Shown here: piece after piece, positions 57,027 through 64,000 of the stretch
Position numbering within the stretch: position 1 is the first letter of the stretch
Layout of the letters: each line of letters starts with the position of its first letter
From: Calliopum simillimum
Lineage: Eukaryota > Arthropoda > Insecta > Diptera > Lauxaniidae
DNA: 64,000 nucleotides
Direction: 5' to 3'
Assembly: GCA_951812925.1 (NCBI GenBank)
Contig: OX638368.1
Location: 155,110,492-155,174,491 of the forward strand
Program-made: the position numbers and the translations under genes
The notes under the pieces: generated by a model
Databases searched by the model: none
What the model saw: only the letters and a program-made list of their open reading frames with translations
Told to the model about the DNA's origin: nothing

Positions 57027-57674
57027 TCAAACTTTTTTTATACCATACACCCACGGAATATCCACTTTGTCCTTCCGTTTGTAACGCAGAGAAGGAGGCG
57101 AAGCAGATATAGAAAAGTATATATATTCTTGATCAGCGTCACCTCTTGAGTCGAGCCATGTCCGTCTGTCTGTCTGGCTGGCTGGGTGGCTGGCTGGCTG
57201 GCTGGCTGTGTGTGGAAATACATTTTTTGGGAAGCAAGATAATACAATGAAATTCGATGCACAGCCTTCGTCGTCAAAGTTAACTCGGGGGATTGAAAAT
57301 GAGCGAAATCGGTCAACGGACACGCCTACCGCCGATACAAAAAATTTATTCAAAATGCAACTTTTGGAGTATTTTTCTCGATAATGCAACCAAAATACCC
57401 ACAAATACTACGAATTGTAAGCGCAAGCTCTGAGCCAAAATTGGGCGAATTTGGTCAAGAGGGCGTGGCACTTCTCATATAAGCAGAAGCTTCAAAACGC
57501 TGTACTGAAACCGGTTTTTTGAGATAATCGAACTAAATTTTACTCAAATACTAAGAACTAACTTGGTGAATTCGGACAAGAGAGCGTGGCACCTCCCATA
57601 TAAGCAAAATTTTCAAAATACTACTATGTAGGGTATCTAATGTTTGGCCAGGCCAAAGGTAACACCCTTACTAG
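57027..57674 (+). mobile_element. Helitron-like element, near complete (648 bp)
   Basis: It starts TCAAACTTTTTTTATACC, ends CTAG before T, and has the hairpin TTTGGCCAGGCCAAA about 12 bp upstream of the end. TC start, CTRR end, 3' hairpin and lack of target duplication are Helitron hallmarks. The 5' half has a TGTCCTTCCGTTTGTAACGC block and a GTCTGTCTGGCTGGCTG tract (57163-57211). The 3' half has two GTGGCAC units about 120 bp apart. No Rep/helicase gene, so non-autonomous. Confidence 0.8.
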
Positions 57675-59799
57675 TTTTGGTTTTAGTACTGAGCCCCGTG
57701 CTAAAAAATGGGTTTTTCGGCCCTGGTTTGAAAAAGTGCCGTTCACTTTGAAAAAAGGGCTATGTATGATTTGGTTTTTACATACCTCCAACTTTTCCGT
57801 TTCTTGTATTTTGTTCTCCATAATTTTTTTTAGGTGACTCTTGGTCTAACCATTGGTTTGAGGAGAGTTTTTCTTATCAACTTTGATATTGGCAGTACTT
57901 AATGTGAATGTTGGCGTTTGAGATATTGTTGTAGTTTTAGTAAGTTTTTATACACTTGTTAGATTTTTACACGATATCTTTAAAATATTTCGAGCTATTC
58001 AAACTATGAGTAGTACTCGATCCTATTAAATTATTAAAAATATTCGTTCTAAATATTCGGAGGTTTACAAACATTCGAATTATTCGAACTGTTTTCTTTC
58101 GAGAAATTCAGTTCGTTATCACACATTCGGTTCCTATTGCTTTGTTTTTGTTTTGTTTTTGATGACACACCCTATCGGTATTATTTCAGTGGAATTGTAA
58201 TTTGCCACATACCTCCTGTTACACCAAATAAATGCCTCTTTTTGATTTCAGAACTCAAATCATTGTTCAGGACATCAATCAATTCATTGCTTGCGTAGGT
58301 ACATATGTGATTAGCGGCTCTTTTTGAGTCGTATTTACATTAGTGCTAGTTCTTCTACTAAGTACTTAGTGTTTTATGCAATGCCGCAATTCTAAGGATC
58401 AATGTGTTCATGTAATTTCGGGCCTACACTTCAAATGGAGCAAATTTAAGAAACCCTAATTGAAACGGCTTATTATCTCAATTTATTTTTCTCATTTTTG
58501 TAAATTTAAGCGTCGAATCAGAAAAGCCAAAATTCATTCCATGTCATGCAGCAACAGCTCGTAAAACTTTCAGTCCTTCAACCATTTAATTCAATGTGAC
58601 ATTTTAACTAAAGTCGCACGTTCTCCGCGAGTACAAAAGTAAACAAAATAGAAATCAGGCCTTGTTTGTTAAGTGAAAAACAAAACAATATAAAATTTTA
58701 TCTATGTATGAGTAAATGCATAAAAAAATTGTCTTACACTCAAACAAAATTTATTAGTAACAACAGCAAAAACAAATTTTTTTTTTTAAGTTTCCAATAT
58801 TACCTAGTACATTAGTATTAAACCGCACGAACTGAAATTGGGAAACTAAGCCACTTACAAAATTTGATACAAGTATTTACATGTATTTATAACTGTTCAT
58901 TGTTGGTGGAAAAAAAAATCGTGTGTGTATCTTTCAAAGACACAAAAGTTTATTTCAAAAAATTGCAAGTCAAGAAAACCGTTGCTATGCCAAGACTATT
59001 TGAAATTTATAATATCTTCAAAAAAGTTATAAGTTGATCGCTAAAAAAACTGTTAACTTTGTACATAACTCTAAAAAAGTGATTTGATTTTAACATCGAT
59101 TTATAATGAATTTTTTTTTTCCAATACGCTCAATTTTAGTATTTATTACTAACCTAATTTTTTTGCATAGCAAGTTGTAAATTTAATACGACAGTATATT
59201 GAAAAGGATATATAGCAACAACAGCAACAACAAAAACAGCCACTTGATTTTAAAGCATCGCGCTAATAAAATCAAAAAGAGTTACATGCAACGACGTCAC
59301 GTGACTAGCGGAGCGAAAAGATTTAGTAGGACGCGTATATATGCAAATACAAAAGATAGAATTCATAGCAGAGTAGATACTAGTTGGCTATGAATAAAAG
59401 AAAACGAATTTTCGAGATAAAATGAATGCATTATCCGAAGGCAATGATGTGAAGAAAAAGGATTAACAGGATGTGCGGATGCCATAATTTTAAAAATGCC
59501 AATCTCATATGTAATAAAGGGTATTTTAGCTTTTAAGTGTAACCAAGCAGTATATATCACACAGGCACAACTTAACTTGTATACACTTTTGTAGACTAAT
59601 AAAAAGCTGTATCTGGGAGGAGGTGTAAAATTTACCCCTGAGGAGTTATGGGGAAATAACTGATTTTTTAACGAAAACGAGAAACTTTAATCTAATTGTA
59701 TGAGCTTTTTATGAGTGTAGTGTCCGACCGAAGGTCACTTTTTGGCCTAAGCCGGTCAATCAGTTTTTTTATAACCTTCGGCCGAAACCGAAGTTTCAT
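57675..59799. other. Non-coding spacer
   Basis: No gene was recognised. AAC/CAA microsatellite tracts (59215-59240) and A-runs are present. Confidence 0.5.
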
Positions 59800-59814
59800 T
59801 CATTTAATATTTTT

Positions 59815-59890
59815 ATACCCTATCCTCATGGTATATTCAATTTGTAGAACTGTAGGCTATTTAGTTTTGTTCAGGCCAAAGATAACACAC
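59815..59890 (+). repeat. Eroded Helitron 3' end
   Basis: TATACCCTAT, CTGTAGGCTATTTAGTTT and CAGGCCAAAGATAACACACTTAG follow the order of the Helitron 3' end at 57620-57674 (GTAGGGTATCTAATG, GGCCAAAGGTAACACC). The hairpin is half lost. Confidence 0.45.
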
Positions 59891-59940
59891 TTAGTGCCGA
59901 TTTTCCGATTTTGCATTGTTTGAAATAGATCTTGAGAAGT

Positions 59941-60217
59941 GAGATATCGGGTGCAAAAGGTTGAGAAAATCAGTTTTTTGAAAAATGTTTTCCATAATTT
60001 GATCCATGATTTTTTAGCTCAGAAAATTTCATAAAGAAAAGTTGCATAAGTTGTTTTTGTACAATTAATATCCTATTTAAAGGTATGTTCTTGACCTTTA
60101 GAACACGATTTCTCACGAAGGCACAGTTTCTCACGGTTTGACTAGAACAGAAGTTCATACCTACTATTGAAAGACCAAAAAACTGATTTTCTCGACCTTT
60201 TATGTCTGATATCTCAC
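59941..60217. repeat. Short foldback, ~40-bp arms
   Basis: GAGATATCGGGTGCAAAAGG..GAGAAAATCAGTTTTTTG at 59941-59980 is matched in reverse at 60176-60217. Between them CACGA.TTCTCACGAAGGCAC repeats the outer theme. Non-coding. Confidence 0.55.
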
Positions 60218-60601
60218 GAAGGCACCAACTCTCTAAAATGGAGCGGCCATTTATCATCCGACTTTGTTCTGTAAGGGCTCGAAATTTTTGTAATTAAATA
60301 TGTTACTGGCAAACAATAATAAATTATGAACTCTTTAATTTTTCGGTCCGCAAAAATTCTTTGTATGTTATTGAGACATACCCTTATTTTAATGGCTTAT
60401 AACTCAGAAAGTAGGAATTGAATTGAAAAAAGAGAGCGCTTAGAGTGATCTCACCTATCCGAATTTATTGACAAAATTAAATTTTGATATGTTTAGATAT
60501 TTGATATGTTTTTGTTACATAGCTTTAAGTAGACCTCAAAATAATGATTTTTGTAATTTTGAGCAAGGATAACTCAGGATTGATTCTGACACAATAGAAA
60601 A
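60218..60601. other. Non-coding spacer
   Basis: Nothing recognised. Confidence 0.5.
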
Positions 60602-61285
60602 CTAGTAAGGGTGTTACCTTTGGCCTGGTCAAACATTAAATTCCCTATACAGCAGTATTTTGAAAATTTTGCTTGTATGTGAGGTGCCACGCCCTCTTGT
60701 CCGAATTCACCCAGTTTTTTCTCAAAGTTTGCAATTATAGTTCTTAGTATTTGATTGAAATTTGGATGGACTATCTCAAAAAATGTTTTCAGTATAGCGT
60801 TTTGAAGCTTTTGCTTATATGGGAGGTGCCACGCCCTCTTGTCTGATTTTATCCAGATTTTGCTTAAAGCTTGCATTTATAGCTCTTAGTGTCTGCGTAA
60901 AATTTAGTTTGATTATCTCAAAAATCGCTTTCAATACAGCGTTTTAAAGCTTTTGCTTACAATTCTTAGTATTTATGAGTCCGTTGTCATATTGGCATGT
61001 CCGTTGGCCGATTTTGCTCATTTTCAATCCCCGAGCTAACTTTGAAGACGAAAACTGTGCACTAAATTTCATTGGATTATTTTGCTCAGTTTTCCCAAAA
61101 AATTTATTTCCACAAACAGCCAGCCAGCCAGCCAGACAGACGGACATAGCTATATCGACTCAGGAGTTGACGCTGATCAAGAATATATATACTTTTTTAT
61201 ATCTGCCACGCCTCCTTCTATGCGTTACAAACGGAAGGACAAAGTGAATATACCCTGGGTGTAAGGTATAAAAACAAAGTTCAGA
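60602..61285 (-). mobile_element. Helitron-like element, near complete (684 bp)
   Basis: Read on the minus strand it starts TCTGAACTTTGTTTTTATAC and ends CTAG before T at 60602, with a TTGACCAGGCCAAA hairpin upstream. The core has GGTGCCACGCCCTCTTGTC units at 60680 and 60821 (period 141 bp). The 5' half has the CAGCCAGCCAGCCAGCCAG tract and a CGGAAGGACAAAGT block. It is the same family as 57027-57674 and 34319-34960. Confidence 0.8.
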
Positions 61286-62400
61286 TTCGTAATTAGAAAG
61301 TCCCAATCCACTAAGGCTATCATTTTGTTTAAAGAATACAGTTCTTCTCAACAACAATGCTTGGAATCTAAAGATTAAAAACAGTCAATAAACATTTAAA
61401 AACCTCAGTTTGTGTTTAATTTAAAATAGAAAAAATATAAAACATATAATTGGGACAGTCGTTAACATAAAACATATAATTCGCGCCAACCATGTGAAGC
61501 GCAAAGCGTGCCAGTAACTCGTGTGTTGTTACAAGAGAACGTGGCACCTTCCATACAAGAAAAAATTTTAAAATGCTTAGCGTACCTACGGTATTTAGTT
61601 TTTGGCCATGCAAAAGATACACCCTAACTAAGTAGTTAGTAATTTCCTGAGTGGCAAAAAAGTTGCTTAAATGTATATAAATTTATTAAAATAGGAATTT
61701 CCAGTAATAAATAAAATATTTCTTATAAAAAAAAAAAAAAAAAAAATTCGAATATCTTTACCAATTGTTGCATTTATTCGTTTTTTTAAAAAAAGCCTTT
61801 GAGGCCTTCATCTGTTTAGGTGGCTCACTTGAGAAATTTTTGGTCTATACTACTGACCGAGTTATTCGTAACTGTTGTTCTATACTTTATAGGGTATTTA
61901 ATTTTTGCCCTAGCCAAAAGTAACATCCTTATTAGTTTTTCATTGTTTAATTTTCATTAATTTTCATTGAAAATATTTATATTTACTTTTCATTATGAAG
62001 TTCTGGTAAAAAATTTGATCGATTTCAGAGAACTAAAAGTTTTTATGTTCCCTTTGAGCATTCAATTTTGCAAATAAGCAATTTTAAGTTTTATAAGCAG
62101 AAGATTTTTTTTCCCTTTTAATTTTTAATTTAAATCAACATTTATTTAGTACATTCTGCTGTATTTGGTTAAAATATCAACATAAAAACTTTGACGATAA
62201 AAAATGTTGGCTTATTAAAGTTTCTCACTCAATTTAGGAATTTTTCCATTGGCTGCATGCTAAGTTTTCGTACACAAAAAAAAAAAAATATGCACAGGTA
62301 AATTTATACATGTACCTGTATTCTACATATAAGAAACATGATACTTTTAAGGAGTGCCATAAAAAAAGTGTCTCACTTTTGTACCGCTTATAGCTATTGA
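61286..62400. other. Spacer with two eroded Helitron 3' ends
   Basis: At 61535-61632 the plus strand has AACGTGGCACCTTCCATACA, then GTATTTAGTTTTTGGCCATG and AGATACACCCTAACTAAG. At 61885-61938 it has TAGGGTATTTAATTTTTG, AGCCAAAAGTAACATCC and TTATTAGT. Both follow the Helitron 3' order in decayed form. Nothing else was recognised. An A-run lies at 61726-61746. Confidence 0.5.
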
Positions 62401-62406
62401 GTGTTT

Positions 62407-62476
62407 GCGTAACCGTAACCGTATTTGACACACATATAACTGCGTAACCGTAACCGTATTTGACACACATATAACT
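62407..62476. repeat. Exact tandem duplication of 35 bp
   Basis: GCGTAACCGTAACCGTATTT and its continuation to ATATAACT occur twice, head to tail and without a mismatch. This suggests a recent slip or duplication. Confidence 0.9.
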
Positions 62477-62931
62477 GTGGCAAAATGATTTTCCGAAACT
62501 CCGAAAATTTCCAAGACGGCAGCCATAGATATATCGATACAACACATTTTGAAAATTCATTACTCCTTGGCTTTTTATCCGATTTTTATGAAATTTTCGG
62601 GGTTACTTTCTAAGTTTCAACCACGTTCGTGAGTGATTTGGCAACGCACCATACGCTCTAACCTACTGTCAACATTTTTCTCCTAATATCTCTGTTTTGT
62701 TCGAGCACTTGTCCCGATAGTACACTTTTTTCGTATCTCCCCAGACAGCGTATTCAACATTTCGTTGGGAAAGTTTTCTTAGCATTCGTGTTTGTGGCAT
62801 TTTCATAAATATTTTCAAGCGAATCGAAAGGTGAGTACACACAAATTCGACATTCAAAAGGATTTATCCAAAAACATTCGATGTGTTACTAATTCAGGGG
62901 CAGTTCTAAATGAAGCATATCAAGTGGGGAA
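62477..62931. other. Non-coding spacer
   Basis: The sequence here is more mixed than average, but no coding region, splice-framed exon or repeat was recognised. Confidence 0.45.
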
Positions 62932-63288
62932 ATGCAAAGCACGACAATTATGACAGATGTCAATCTGAAATCGTATTTTACATGCGTAATACCCATCAAG
63001 TGTGTCACTTCAGTCAATAAATCTAGTCGAGGTCGCAAGCTAATGAGAACCACCATATTAACTTCGCCAGAAAACGTGGCCAAATTACGACAGATAGCTG
63101 AAAAGAAGCAAGCCAAAGAGGCCAAGAAAGATCAAAAGAAGATTTAGAAAACAGTCAAACCATGGGCAGCAAAGCGTAGTCCTCGGAAATTTTCAGCACC
63201 ACCGCAAATGGAATCTGACTCTGAAGAAGAAGGTTTTTGCACCATCTGTAAAGGTACCATGCCGAAAAAATTGCCCAAAAACAGATAA
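62932..63288 (+). pseudogene. Pogo/Tigger-type transposase, C-terminal relic
   Basis: One frame runs 118 codons with a single TAG at 63145. It contains SSRGRKLMRTTILTSPENV, then a lysine/alanine-rich stretch (KKQAKEAKKDQ), then after the stop APPQMESDSEEEGFCTICKG, ending TAA at 63286. A basic linker, an acidic DSEEE patch and a CxxC finger are the usual tail behind the DDE domain of pogo/Tigger-like (CENP-B/Jerky-type) transposases in insects. The DDE core and DNA-binding domain are not found upstream, and the CxxC finger is cut short. It is probably a fragment of an old insertion; a host gene derived from such a transposase is less likely because of the stop. Confidence 0.55.
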
Positions 63289-64000
63289 ACGAACAAAATC
63301 TAATCAAAAAAAATTTAGTTTTCAAGATTTCGCGGTTACTCTAATATAAGCAGTTCAAACGTGCCTAGAAAAAAGGGACTTAAGTAAACCCAGTTTATTC
63401 GCAAGAAGGAGAAGTCGGGATTTCAATTTTAATATTTTCCAACTCAGGAAACGCACAAAACCTCATCAAAAAAACTTCAGTGACTTTAGTGATCTTCCCA
63501 GGAGTTGTGATAATAATCATAATAATTGTTAATTTTTCCTGATTTTTAGTCGTGCTTCACACCTCCCCACAATTCTTGAAAACTCCAAAAAACAGTTTTT
63601 TGGGCCAGCAGACAAAAATTGTCGATGATTTTTGATTTCATGCAAATACTTCATCCAGGAAGTGTATTTTAAGATGCTCTAGAGATTCGATTCCAGAAAA
63701 TGTGAAAAAAAAATTATTTTTGTGGTAGTTTTGAACCCCAAACAACTCGCGCTTCGAAACTGCCGACTTTCCTCTATAATAATATTTTAAATCCCACAAA
63801 GGTTTACAGAAGAAAAACACATACATATAGGTACGTATATTCATGATTTATTCGATTTTGAAATAATATTAAATCGAACGTTTTTTGGTGAATAATTGTA
63901 ATTCAAGTTAGTTAAATTGGACTGTATCAACTGCTTTTTTATATAAAAAGAAGAGATTGCCCGTACTCCTTAGAAAAAAAGGCCTAAGATTATTTCGCTT
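63289..64000. other. Non-coding spacer to the window end
   Basis: Nothing recognised. Confidence 0.5.

Overview
The window looks like AT-rich nuclear DNA from a higher fly (Diptera, Brachycera). The evidence is the set of transposon families: mauritiana-type mariner, rosa-like DD41D, ITmD37E-like DD37E, maT-like DD37D and DINE-1-like Helitrons. The CAA/CAG and TTG microsatellites and very long AT-rich spacers agree with this. The rosa type was first described in Ceratitis, so a tephritid is possible, but the sequence does not prove a species. I could not recognise a single host protein-coding gene in 64 kb. The stretch is therefore intergenic, deep intronic, or repeat-rich heterochromatin-like DNA.

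Layout. 0-10.4 kb: hairpin-forming (foldback) repeats, a TACCCAA-ended element carrying a tRNA-like segment and a 36-bp minisatellite, a rosa-like transposase relic, a 237-bp MITE and a foldback about 1.6 kb long (8731-10331). 10.4-17.1 kb: mostly featureless, with a ~118-bp satellite, a small hairpin, and a second TACCCAA element with tRNA-like segments. 18.1-22.3 kb: two foldbacks side by side, then two opposite copies of an element with 184-bp inverted ends around a tRNA-like core. 22.3-30 kb: mostly unique-looking DNA with a decayed DD37E element and a ~117-bp tandem array. 30.1-38.7 kb: nested foldbacks and MITEs, a Helitron-like element and a decayed unrecognised reading frame. 39.6-45.6 kb: decayed GCCACGCC-type tandem repeats, a foldback and a CTCF-like site. 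46.8-47.7 kb: a 923-bp internally deleted mariner with perfect 28-bp ends and TA duplications. 48-54 kb: another tRNA-like segment, a decayed non-LTR reverse transcriptase and a 620-bp inverted-repeat element. 55.6-56.9 kb: a maT-like element with an uninterrupted 363-residue transposase. 57-62 kb: two near-complete Helitron-like elements in opposite orientation plus eroded ends. 62.9-63.3 kb: the tail of a pogo/Tigger-type transposase.

How it works together. The only uninterrupted full-length protein is the maT-like transposase. The other autonomous families present are broken. Most other features are non-autonomous: foldbacks, MITEs and Helitron-like elements that carry ends but no enzyme. 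Three themes recur. Several foldback families are present as one hairpin plus scattered single arms. tRNA-like segments sit inside several terminal-inverted-repeat or inverted-arm contexts. A GGCGTGGC/GCCACGCC motif repeats about every 120-141 bp in Helitron-like and satellite-like arrays.
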